Positions 1-7,403 of a stretch of DNA of 64,000 nt are shown here, one piece after another (positions within the stretch are counted from its first letter, which is position 1; every line of letters starts with the position of its first letter). The position numbers and the translations under genes were made by a program. Source of the DNA: WJKR01 sp964556395 (GTDB lineage Archaea; Nanobdellota; Nanobdellia; Woesearchaeales; WJKR01). The notes below the pieces were generated by a model. That model made no database searches and was not told the DNA's origin. It saw only the letters and a program-made list of their open reading frames with translations. Where the stretch lies: positions 1 to 64,000 of the forward strand of contig CAZKVR010000001.1 in assembly GCA_964556395.1 (NCBI GenBank). Direction: 5' to 3'.

Positions 1-2730
1 GGGCGGGTGTGGTGGTGTGGTGTCTGGGGTTTGTTTGCTTGGTCGCTCTGGTGTCGGCGGGTCTCCGGTGTGGCGGTGGTCGTGGTGGGGGTAGATGGTG
101 GCGTCCGTGCCCGCCTTGATGTCGCGGGCTGTGAGGAGCAGGTATCCTTCCTTGGCTTCCTCATCGAAGAGCAGTCGCCGGGTGCGGAGCTCTTGCGTGT
201 GGGTGCTGCCGTTCTGTACGGTGTTGAGGACCGCTGTGAGGTTGTGGAGGGATGTGCTTGTCGGGAGGTCGACTGCGGCTCTGACGTGGTAGGTGTCATG
301 GTCTTCGCCGCTTGTTTCTCTCAGCGTTATCGGCGTGCGGTGGGGGTGCGGACTGGTCCAGTTGGTGGTGTGGTGTTTTGTCCGGCGGTTGTTGCCCGGG
401 TAGACGTCGTTGTAGGGTTCTCCTTGTCTGGTGAGTTCTGCGGTGATGGCGAGCGGGTGTCCTGTTGGCGGGGCGGTCGTCGTTGTCGTGGTGCTGGTGG
501 GCGGTACGGTGACTTCGAGTGTGCGGTGGTGCTCGTCGTTGGCGGTGATGGTGAGGTTCGCGGTGCGGGGGCGGTCGTCGTTGTTCCTTATCGTGATGTC
601 GAGTGCGGTTTCGTTGAGCTTCATCCCTGTGACTGCGAGGTCGTGGTAGGTCTGTATGGCGAGCGGTCGGTCGGCGTCTGGTTTTATGGTATCGTTTACC
701 GTGGCGGCGTGTCTTCCTGTCGTGGCGTTGAGGGTTATGGTGGCTTCTTCCGTCATGTTTTCAGGGGTGGTCGTGGCGAGGGTTATGGTCGTGGTGTCGC
801 CTGGTTGTATGATTCCGGTGTCGGGTTTGCCGTCGCGGTTGGTGTCCTCGAGCGGGTTCTTGGTGGTTCCTTGGTTGATGGTGACGTTGAGGTCGCTTTC
901 TGTTTGTAGTGTGATGATGGCTGTCTCTTCGGTGTGGAGGTTTGTGAGGGTGTGGGTTATGCTGATGTCTTCTCCTGGTCCTGCGGCGATGGTCTTGGGC
1001 CTGTCGATGGCGATGCCTCCTTCCTTTGTGGTGATGGTGATAGGCTTGATGGTGGCGGCGTGGCTCTCGTTTTCCTCTGCTGCTATGAGTAGTTGTTGTT
1101 GGCCTGGCGGGGCTCCGCTGAGGTCTATGTCTGTGTGGTTGCCTCTCGTCGTGGTGGGGGCTGGCGTGGTTGTGACTGTGTCTGCGAGGGTGAGGACCCA
1201 TGCTTTGATTGTCGTCTGTGCTCCGAGGTTGTGGTCAGTTGTTATCGTCGTCGTGGTCTGGTTGGCCTTGTCTGGCGTGGTGGCTTCTATTCGAGCGTTT
1301 TGCGTGGCCGTGGTTATGAGGTGTGTCGAGTCCTCGTGGTAGTAGTATATTTCGTCGTCGGTGGCGACATAGGTATCTATGTCGTTTCCGTGGTCGTCGG
1401 TCAGGTCGTGTGGTGTCATGTTGCCTGGTAGTGTGGCGGTGTAGCGGTGGGTGTTCCCTCTTGCGGGGTCTGTGGCGGTGATGGTGAGGTATGGCCTGAT
1501 GCTCGATGGCAGGTCCGGTTGTTTGAGGCTTGCTTTGAGCGCTTGGACGTGCGGTGCGGTGATGGTGTCGTGGTCTTGTAGCGGTAGTTCTATGAGCGTT
1601 TCGTCGCGGGTGGTGTTGAGGTTGTAGGTGCAGGGTGCGGTGGAGGGGTGTGTGCGTCGTTGGAGGTCTTGCCAGGTGGTGATGGTGTCGGGGCAGGTCT
1701 TGGTGTCTGCCAGTATGAGCGTGTCGTGCGTGATCGACGTCGTGGTGGTGAGCCAGTATTCGCCGGTGCCTGGCTGGTAGCGGATGGAGAACCGGTCTTG
1801 CTGTAGTATGTGTGCCTGCTCGTTCTCTTCGACGGTGATGTTCGTCTGGTTGGTGGCGGTGGCTTCTCCTTCCTCGTCCAGCACTGTTGCGGTGAGAGTG
1901 TAGTTTCCCGGCGCTGGTGGCGTTATGGTGAGTTGCTCACCTGTGGGCCGTTCTGCGACGAGGGTGTGGTTGTCGTTGCTGGCGTCGAGGATGACTGTTC
2001 CATTGACAGGGGTGGTGACTTTGATGTCGTATGGTTGGTGGGTGTAGGCTTGTCCTTGGGTGGTGATGGCGAGCGGTGCGGGGTCGTCGATGTCCGGCTT
2101 GATGAGTATCTTGGTGGTGGCGGGGGTGGCGCTTCCTTGCTTTTCGGCTTTGAGGATGTGCGTGGTTGGTTTGAGGTCTTCGTGGGTGTAGCAGGTGAAG
2201 GGGCAGTCGTCTTGGCAGGTGAGTCTGCAGAGGTCGTAGGTGTCGCTGGTGATGGGGTTTTCGAGCGATAGGGTGAGGGTGGCTTCGCTGGCTTCCTTGA
2301 GTTGTAGGTTGCCGCTGGCGCTGGTGGGGTGTCCTCTGGTGGCTCTTGCCCTGCGGATAGTGAGTGGCGCGGGTGGGGCTTGGGCGTCGATTGTTTCCGT
2401 GGCGCTGACTTCTTCGCCTGCGATGGTGGTCTGGGCGGTTAGGTGGTGTGTGCCTGGCGTGCGTGGGATGTAGGTGGCGTACTTTTGGCCTTCGCCCATC
2501 TCGGTGATGGGGAGGGTTGTGGTCTTGTTGTCCGGTGCGGTGATGGTGGCTTCGAGATTGTATGAGAGGATGGCGATGCCGTCGAGTGTTGCTGAGAACT
2601 TGAGGTCGACTGGCTTGTCGACGGTTGGTTCGTCCGTAGTGGTGAGGATGTCGAGGCCTGGTTGTCCTGATGCTAGCGCTGGTTGGATGAGTGCGAGGAA
2701 TAGGGTGAGAAGGAGGAGTGTTCTCTTCAT
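1..2730 (-). CDS. very large secreted Thr-rich surface protein, 3' end off window
   Basis: The frame is open for 910 codons from an ATG at 2730 to base 1 and has no stop, so the protein continues past the window edge. The first ~22 residues (MKRTLLLLTLFLALIQPALA) are a clear signal peptide. The remainder is Thr/Asp-rich with many N-x-T/S sequons and alternating beta-type segments, as in CARDB/DUF11-like ectodomains; a Cys-rich patch (CRLTCQDDCPFTC) lies near residue 160. The last visible residues are Pro/Thr-rich, a linker type often seen before a membrane anchor. A GGAGGGGAG ribosome site precedes the ATG. No enzymatic motif is visible. The call as a surface protein rests on composition and signal peptide; the specific function is unknown. 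Confidence 0.85.
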   Translation of the reverse strand, partial: MKRTLLLLTLFLALIQPALASGQPGLDILTTTDEPTVDKPVDLKFSATLDGIAILSYNLEATITAPDNKTTTLPITEMGEGQKYATYIPRTPGTHHLTAQTTIAGEEVSATETIDAQAPPAPLTIRRARATRGHPTSASGNLQLKEASEATLTLSLENPITSDTYDLCRLTCQDDCPFTCYTHEDLKPTTHILKAEKQGSATPATTKILIKPDIDDPAPLAITTQGQAYTHQPYDIKVTTPVNGTVILDASNDNHTLVAERPTGEQLTITPPAPGNYTLTATVLDEEGEATATNQTNITVEENEQAHILQQDRFSIRYQPGTGEYWLTTTTSITHDTLILADTKTCPDTITTWQDLQRRTHPSTAPCTYNLNTTRDETLIELPLQDHDTITAPHVQALKASLKQPDLPSSIRPYLTITATDPARGNTHRYTATLPGNMTPHDLTDDHGNDIDTYVATDDEIYYYHEDSTHLITTATQNARIEATTPDKANQTTTTITTDHNLGAQTTIKAWVLTLADTVTTTPAPTTTRGNHTDIDLSGAPPGQQQLLIAAEENESHAATIKPITITTKEGGIAIDRPKTIAAGPGEDISITHTLTNLHTEETAIITLQTESDLNVTINQGTTKNPLEDTNRDGKPDTGIIQPGDTTTITLATTTPENMTEEATITLNATTGRHAATVNDTIKPDADRPLAIQTYHDLAVTGMKLNETALDITIRNNDDRPRTANLTITANDEHHRTLEVTVPPTSTTTTTTAPPTGHPLAITAELTRQGEPYNDVYPGNNRRTKHHTTNWTSPHPHRTPITLRETSGEDHDTYHVRAAVDLPTSTSLHNLTAVLNTVQNGSTHTQELRTRRLLFDEEAKEGYLLLTARDIKAGTDATIYPHHDHRHTGDPPTPERPSKQTPDTTPPHPP

Positions 2731-2940
2731 GTGCTCCCCTCCGCCGGTTGTCGGCGTGAGGGGGTGGGGCGCGTGCCTTCTAGGGCGGCGTGTGCGTGTG
2801 CGGGGCTGGCGTGGAGTCTAGTCTGCTCTCCTTCGCGTGCCTGCTGTTGTCTCATCTATGCTGGCCTCACCTTGGCGCGCTTGCCGGGTGCGCGCCGTGG
2901 TGCCGCCTCTTGCGACACCTACCCTCACCAACGCCACTCC

Positions 2941-2951
2941 CATTTATATAG
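2941..2951 (-). promoter_or_regulatory. possible TATA box for the large secreted protein
   Basis: On the minus strand the sequence reads CTATATAAATG in an AT-rich pocket. It is followed by a GC-rich stretch of about 190 nt before the start at 2730. If used, the transcript would have an unusually long leader for this window, in which most genes are leaderless or have leaders under 70 nt. No riboswitch motif was recognised in the leader. Confidence 0.35.
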
Positions 2952-3063
2952 GAGGACAGGGTGTTCTCACAGGTTATTCTTTATAAAATTTCTGGTTTTT
3001 GTCCGTCGGGTTTGCGGCGGTGCGATGGTTTTTTCCGAGGAGGAGACACACAAAAAAAAGAAA

Positions 3064-3074
3064 CATTTATATAT
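3064..3074 (+). promoter_or_regulatory. TATA box of the secreted protein at 3160
   Basis: CATTTATATAT lies in an A/T-rich block. Expected initiation about 25 nt downstream would leave a ~65-nt leader that contains the ribosome site GAGGTGA. Confidence 0.6.
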
Positions 3075-3159
3075 GAGTATATGTAAATGTATACTGAAAG
3101 CCCTATAACACCAAGGGTTTTTGTCGAATCAAGAGAGCGACAGACGAGGTGAACACCTG

Positions 3160-3861
3160 ATGAAAAAGACAAGCACGATATTCCTCGCGATCATCGCGAC
3201 ACTCATGCTGGCAGCATTCGTCACGGCCAACGACGCCCACGAAGCCACGGCAGACGGAGGACTAGGGACGAACTACACCAAGACGTACGGAACGGCCGAC
3301 ACGATCAACGCGGTCGGCGGCAACATCACCACCATGGACGTGACCATGGACCAGCAGACAGCCTTCTGGACGGGCTTCTTCGGTAACGTCACGCACAACC
3401 TCGTCCTCGAAGGGGACACGAGCAGCTTCTACGACTGGGCGACACCCGTCAACTCGACCGGCGTCGTGCTCTTCGCGAACAACAGCAACGTCGCCTGGGG
3501 AGACCTCGCAGCCACCGGAGCGGCGAACGAGTTCAAGGAAGAGGAAGACACGGCCCTCGGACTCACCGGCGAAGGCGACAGCGTGAACAACACGTTCACC
3601 CACTCCAACTCGGCAACCTTCACAATCGGCAGCCTCAACGTCAACTCAGGCGACACCTGGGCGTTGAACACGACGAGCGACGGCGGCGACGCCTGGGAAA
3701 CGGCGATGCTCCGGACAACATCCCAGAACGACAAGATATACGCAGGCGTCATCCAGCAGGACAACCTCAACTATGACGGCGAGACGGCCGATTACCAGAC
3801 CATGGTCCCAGTGGACAGCAGCGGCTCGAGAACGTACTACCTGTACGCCGCGCTCAACTGA
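3160..3861 (+). CDS. secreted domain protein of a family present three times in this window
   Basis: The 233-residue product begins with a signal peptide (MKKTSTIFLAIIATLMLAAF). The ATG at 3160 is chosen because GAGGTGA sits 9 nt upstream; a longer frame starts with TTG but has no ribosome site. The mature part has several N-x-T/S sequons, no Cys and no membrane anchor, so it should be released or held by protein contacts. It shares spaced motifs (GNVTHN.VL, W..L.A.G, LTG..DS, ADYQ..VP) with the C-terminal half of the 22503-24259 product and the N-terminal half of the 30015-31493 product. Its placement just upstream of an archaellin gene suggests a surface or appendage role, but no function is recognised. 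Confidence 0.85.
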   Translation: MKKTSTIFLAIIATLMLAAFVTANDAHEATADGGLGTNYTKTYGTADTINAVGGNITTMDVTMDQQTAFWTGFFGNVTHNLVLEGDTSSFYDWATPVNSTGVVLFANNSNVAWGDLAATGAANEFKEEEDTALGLTGEGDSVNNTFTHSNSATFTIGSLNVNSGDTWALNTTSDGGDAWETAMLRTTSQNDKIYAGVIQQDNLNYDGETADYQTMVPVDSSGSRTYYLYAALN

Positions 3862-3947
3862 ACAAGTTTCAATTTTCCTTAATTATTGACATGACAAGCA
3901 AGTGAAGAACAGGAGAGGCCGACGGAGAAGGACACTTCACCGTAGAA

Positions 3948-3960
3948 ACATTTAAATAAT
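3948..3960 (+). promoter_or_regulatory. TATA box of archaellin gene at 4030
   Basis: ACATTTAAATAAT is followed by a leader of about 50 nt. The leader contains a small inverted repeat (AGCTTT at 3983-3988, AAAGCT at 3994-3999) and the ribosome site GAGGTGAT at 4018-4025. Confidence 0.6.
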
Positions 3961-4029
3961 AGTGATGGAAAGAGAACCACAAAGCTTTACCTGAAAGCTA
4001 ATCAATCGGGAACAACCGAGGTGATATGT

Positions 4030-4932
4030 GTGAAACACATGAAAAAGAAAGCAGAGATGGGGATTGGAACGCTCATCATATTCATCGCGCTCCTGCTCGT
4101 TGCAGCAGTCGCGGCCGGCGTTCTGATCCAGACCGCGGGCTCGCTCCAGGAGAGGGCGCTGACCACGGGCGACCAGGCAAAAGGACAGATCTCCACCAAC
4201 GTACGCGTGATGGAAGTCAGTGCGACCGACGGCCGTGACGGCAGCTTGGAAGAAGTCGAGGAGATCATGAAGCTCAGCCCCGGCAGCGACGCCATCAAGC
4301 TCGAGCAAACCCTCCTGACGATGAACACGTTCGACAGGACCGCCACCCTCACCTATAGGGGAACCGACGGCACCTACGAACGGGACATCAACGAAGGCTT
4401 CTACACGCTCAAGGACGAGACACTCGGCAACGTGAGCAACACGAGCAACTTCACGCTCAGCGAGGACTACGACCTCGACGGAGTCGAAGACAACGTGACG
4501 CTCGATACCAACGGCCAACTGTCATTCTCGTTCAGCGATGGCAACACGCTCACCGTGACGGACTTCAACTGCTCGGGCTCGAGCCACGACATCACGGGCA
4601 CCTACACCATCAGCGGAAGCGACGAGGTCAGGGAGATCAGCGCGTCCGGCAGCTGTGGCGATGGCTACACCGCGCCGGCCGAGATCAACGTGACGCCGAA
4701 GAGAATCGGAGAAGGCTTCTTCACCGTCGAGTACCTGCAGCGCGGCAACAACCCTGTGGACGGCAACCTGCAGACCGGCGACGTGATCAAGGTGTACTAC
4801 GAGGCTCCCAGAGCTATGACCGAGGACGAGGAAATCAGGATAAACTTCGTCCCGAAGATCGGCACGCCGACCCTGACCCAGTTCATCACGCCCGAGGTCA
4901 TCAGCACGGAGCGCCTGTACCTGTACCCGTAA
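4030..4932 (+). CDS. arlB: archaellin (archaeal flagellin) with calcium-binding-type loop
   Basis: The product is about 300 residues and begins with a class III signal peptide: charged KKKAEMG, then GIGTLIIFIALLLVAAVAAG, the archaellin hallmark. The prepilin peptidase should cut after the Gly of EMG. The GTG at 4030 is preferred because GAGGTG lies 6-9 nt upstream; an in-frame ATG at 4039 is the alternative. The C-terminal part is a beta-rich exposed domain carrying DYDLDGVED (about residues 146-154), a D-x-D-x-D-G-x-x-D pattern typical of thrombospondin-type-3 or dockerin calcium loops. The same pattern recurs in the three other archaellins in the window. The gene is separate from the arl motor operon, has its own promoter and is followed by a T-tract, which fits strong independent expression as filament subunit. 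Confidence 0.92.
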   Translation: MKHMKKKAEMGIGTLIIFIALLLVAAVAAGVLIQTAGSLQERALTTGDQAKGQISTNVRVMEVSATDGRDGSLEEVEEIMKLSPGSDAIKLEQTLLTMNTFDRTATLTYRGTDGTYERDINEGFYTLKDETLGNVSNTSNFTLSEDYDLDGVEDNVTLDTNGQLSFSFSDGNTLTVTDFNCSGSSHDITGTYTISGSDEVREISASGSCGDGYTAPAEINVTPKRIGEGFFTVEYLQRGNNPVDGNLQTGDVIKVYYEAPRAMTEDEEIRINFVPKIGTPTLTQFITPEVISTERLYLYP

Positions 4933-4945
4933 AGGGTGCAAACCA

Positions 4946-4957
4946 TTTTTCTTTTTT
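4946..4957 (+). terminator. T-rich terminator after archaellin
   Basis: TTTTTCTTTTTT begins 14 nt after the archaellin stop codon. Archaeal termination commonly uses such oligo-T tracts without a hairpin; none is obvious here. Confidence 0.5.
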
Positions 4958-5010
4958 GATTTCCCATTCAATATAACGACAAACACTGTTTCACTGGGGG
5001 TGGACAAAGT

Positions 5011-5244
5011 ATGGCTAAGCGCATACAGACGCACATTCTGGAAAAGGTTATTGGGACCCTGATGGTCATATTCGGCATCGCAGCCGTGTGGATATTCTTC
5101 TCCGCACTCGGGCAGGACCTGGTCAACGGCCAGATGGCTATCATCGAGATATTGCTCATCGTCATCCTGGCGATCCTAGCCCAGACGGTCATTATGATCA
5201 GGGTGTACGAGCAGAACCTCGACCTGCTGAGCAGGAAGAAGTGA
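5011..5244 (+). CDS. small two-helix membrane protein
   Basis: The 77-residue product has two hydrophobic segments (about residues 13-33 and 42-62) flanked by basic ends, so both termini probably lie on the cytoplasmic side. GGGGGTGG lies 8 nt before the ATG, and a clean hairpin-plus-T-run terminator follows the stop, which supports it as a real gene. It is 78 bp downstream of the archaellin gene on the same strand, although the T-tract between them suggests separate transcription or partial readthrough. The family is not recognised. Confidence 0.7.
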   Translation: MAKRIQTHILEKVIGTLMVIFGIAAVWIFFSALGQDLVNGQMAIIEILLIVILAILAQTVIMIRVYEQNLDLLSRKK

Positions 5245-5249
5245 CTCGC

Positions 5250-5282
5250 GATCGGTTGTTCCCGATCATTTTTTTCTTTTTT
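5250..5282 (+). terminator. hairpin plus T-run terminator
   Basis: GATCGG (5250-5255) and CCGATC (5262-5267) form a 6-bp stem with loop TTGTTC. It is followed by ATTTTTTTCTTTTTT, an intrinsic-terminator-like arrangement just after the stop codon of the small membrane protein. Confidence 0.6.
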
Positions 5283-5520
5283 CCTCATGTTTTCTACCAC
5301 CTCACAATCATCATGCAGTAACGTATTGGAATTTTCTATCACGTTCTCGAGCGTCTTACCACCCATACCAAACAAGCATGTGGGGTTGCCAGCAAGCAAA
5401 TGTCGAATCGCAGAGAACTTTTGAATCCTTCTAGCATGCCAGGGGTTCGCACCACTTCGTAAGACAATCCAGTCTTGGCCTGTATGTTCAGATGCGAGCC
5501 GTATGGTGCAGGCTTACAAG

Positions 5521-5668
5521 GGCATCGGGGGATGCCGGAGACGTCTAGGGACAGAGGATCACCTGGAGGGCGCAGAAGATAAACTGTTCAGGGCAATGCC
5601 TGGATGTCGTCGGAGGAGATGACATCAAAGAAGGATGGTGTGATCCAGGCGTTTGCCGAACCTCCTCC
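5521..5668 (+). ncRNA. candidate structured RNA in a 480-bp gene-free interval (strand uncertain)
   Basis: The whole interval 5245-5726 between two convergent genes holds no convincing gene. Within it, several perfect pairings stack into one long hairpin. GTTC (5586-5589) pairs GAAC (5658-5661), GGCAA (5592-5596) pairs TTGCC (5653-5657), and GCCTGGAT (5598-5605) pairs ATCCAGGC (5643-5650). GTCGTC (5606-5611) pairs GATGAC (5618-5623), closing the loop GGAGGA. That loop is complementary to TCCTCC at 5663-5668, a possible pseudoknot. A competing 7-bp pairing joins GGATCAC (5556-5562) to GTGATCC (5640-5646), and GGCATC-GGGG-GATGCC at 5521-5536 is a separate tetraloop hairpin. I do not recognise SRP RNA, RNase P RNA, tRNA or an H/ACA tail. 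It may be an unclassified RNA or a remnant of an inserted element. Confidence 0.4.
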
Positions 5669-5726
5669 CTAAGGCTTTCTTCAAACAGGCGGCTTTCCCC
5701 CAGGAGAAACCATAGCTCTCGCTACG

Positions 5727-7400
5727 CTACATGCCTCCTCCGATGGCTGGGAGGAATAGCTTGTCGCTCACTATCGGTATGACTATGGAGAGGGCTGCGC
5801 CGATCCATATCATGAGTGTGAAGTCGAAGAAGAACGCCATCTTATGCCCGCCATCGACGACTTTTATGATATAGCTGCTGACGAAGCTGTGGATGATGAT
5901 GAGGACTCCTATGTATATCCCGACTAGTGTGGTGTTGACTTCCGGTATCGCAGGGAGTATATTGCCCACCATGCTGCCTACGTTCCCGCCGGTGGACGCC
6001 CCTTCGAGTGCGCTGCCAAACATCTGGCTGAGGATGGTGGTGATGCTCACGGAGATGTAGACCGTGGCTATGAAGCCGACGAGGGCTCCGTACAACGATC
6101 CTCGGAGGGCGCTCGCCTGCTGTTGCCTGAGGGTTCGGAGGTCTATGAGCCTTGTGAAGTTGTTGCTGATGATATCTCCTATACGTTGGGCGTGGCCGCC
6201 CATGTAGATGCTTTCCGAGAAGATGTAGATGAAGTATGAGACGAGGTTGCTGCCGGTCTCGGCTGCGAAGTAGTACCAGCTCTTCTCACGATCGCTGCCG
6301 AGCTTTAGGCGTCGGTAGAGGTTGGTGACCATGTCATTGAGGACTCCGAAGTCGTGGACCCTCAGAGCATGGAGGCTGCTCACCACTCCTCCTTGGCGCG
6401 CGTGGATGGTGCTTCCGAGGGCTCGGATGAAGGATGGGAATGACTTGTCTCTCTTGAACACTATGCGTTCCTCGCGGGTGGCGTAGGAGCCGGTGATGAG
6501 GAAGGGAGTGATGCCGATGGCGAAGACGAGGAGGAAGTCCAGGTTCGTGTAGAGGAAGAGCACTCCCATGATGGCCGCAGCCGCTGGTGCGGTGAAGTAG
6601 AGTGATTTCTGTATCTTCTTCATACCTTCATCCTTGTGTTTGAGGCTGTGGCAGAGCTTGTCGGAGGGTATGAACCCTATGATGAGCGTCACGAGGAGCA
6701 GGTCTACGAGTATGAGGCCTACCAGCGACCATTTGATGGCGACGATGATGCTCACTCCTTGGAGTAGCGGTAGGAGGAGCGAGATGCTCATGGCGAAGGC
6801 GACGCTGATGGTGATGGCGATGAAGACTTCGCGTAGCATGCCGATGTTGTTGAGGGCTTGCTTGTACTCGCTCTCGTAGTCGCTCATCACGGCGTCCTGC
6901 TCCTCGCCTAGGAAGGTCTGCAGTTCTCCTCCGAAGTCCATGATGGCTGCGAAGCGGTCGAGGAAGTCTGCGAATATCCTGCTGGGGCTGTGGAGCGCGA
7001 GCTTTCGGAGGGTGTGGGCGAATCCTAGGTTCCACTTCTTGGCGAGGTAGACGGCTTTCTCGGCGACCTGGCTTATGTAGCCGTATTTGTGTTTCTGGGC
7101 GACTTTCTTGAAGAACGTGCTCCTGTCGAGGTCTATGGTGCTGATGGTGCCTGCGTATGTGATGAAGAGGTGTATGTTCTCTTGGATGTCGACTCTTTGC
7201 TTTTGGACGACTATGAGGGGGTATGCGACGATGAAGATTACTCCTATCCCTATGAGTATGACCGGGATGTACCATGGCAGGTTGAGGAATACCAGGACTG
7301 CTGCTGAGAAGAGGAGTGATGTAAGGAGTACTGGGAGGACGAGCCGTAGGGTGAAGTCCCCCCACCCTTTGTAGCCGACCTTGTTGATGGTGCTGACCAC
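5727..7400 (-). CDS. arlJ: archaellum platform membrane protein ArlJ (FlaJ)
   Basis: ArlJ is the polytopic membrane core of the archaellum motor, related to the TadC/GspF platform of type IV pili; it docks the ATPase ArlI on the inside. The 557-residue product has the expected length and layout: an N-terminal hydrophobic pair, a cytoplasmic region rich in helices (about 75-195), a central group of helices, a second cytoplasmic region (about 315-390) and a C-terminal helix bundle. The GTG start follows the arlI stop by three bases with GAGGTG overlapping the arlI end, so the two are translationally coupled. It is the last gene of the arlF-H-I-J operon; the non-coding interval with the hairpin follows. 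Confidence 0.93.
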   Translation of the reverse strand: MVSTINKVGYKGWGDFTLRLVLPVLLTSLLFSAAVLVFLNLPWYIPVILIGIGVIFIVAYPLIVVQKQRVDIQENIHLFITYAGTISTIDLDRSTFFKKVAQKHKYGYISQVAEKAVYLAKKWNLGFAHTLRKLALHSPSRIFADFLDRFAAIMDFGGELQTFLGEEQDAVMSDYESEYKQALNNIGMLREVFIAITISVAFAMSISLLLPLLQGVSIIVAIKWSLVGLILVDLLLVTLIIGFIPSDKLCHSLKHKDEGMKKIQKSLYFTAPAAAAIMGVLFLYTNLDFLLVFAIGITPFLITGSYATREERIVFKRDKSFPSFIRALGSTIHARQGGVVSSLHALRVHDFGVLNDMVTNLYRRLKLGSDREKSWYYFAAETGSNLVSYFIYIFSESIYMGGHAQRIGDIISNNFTRLIDLRTLRQQQASALRGSLYGALVGFIATVYISVSITTILSQMFGSALEGASTGGNVGSMVGNILPAIPEVNTTLVGIYIGVLIIIHSFVSSYIIKVVDGGHKMAFFFDFTLMIWIGAALSIVIPIVSDKLFLPAIGGGM

Positions 7401-7403
7401 GGC

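Noticed and set aside
7..1431. Plus-strand open frames with Val/Gly/Arg-rich translations
   Set aside because: They are antisense to the 910-codon secreted protein, whose signal peptide, ribosome site and Thr/Asn composition are convincing; the plus frames have no promoter or domain.
4968..5399. Minus-strand 143-codon frame
   Set aside because: Most of it is antisense to the small membrane protein at 5011-5244. Only the upstream non-overlapping part looks protein-like and is reported as a weak finding.
5441..5460. tRNA-like T-arm (GGGGTTCGCACC)
   Set aside because: The flanking bases do not form a T stem and no acceptor, D or anticodon arms can be placed.
5521..5668. SRP RNA or RNase P RNA
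   Set aside because: The conserved SRP helix 8 bases and the RNase P GAGGAAAGTCC / ACAGAA elements are absent.
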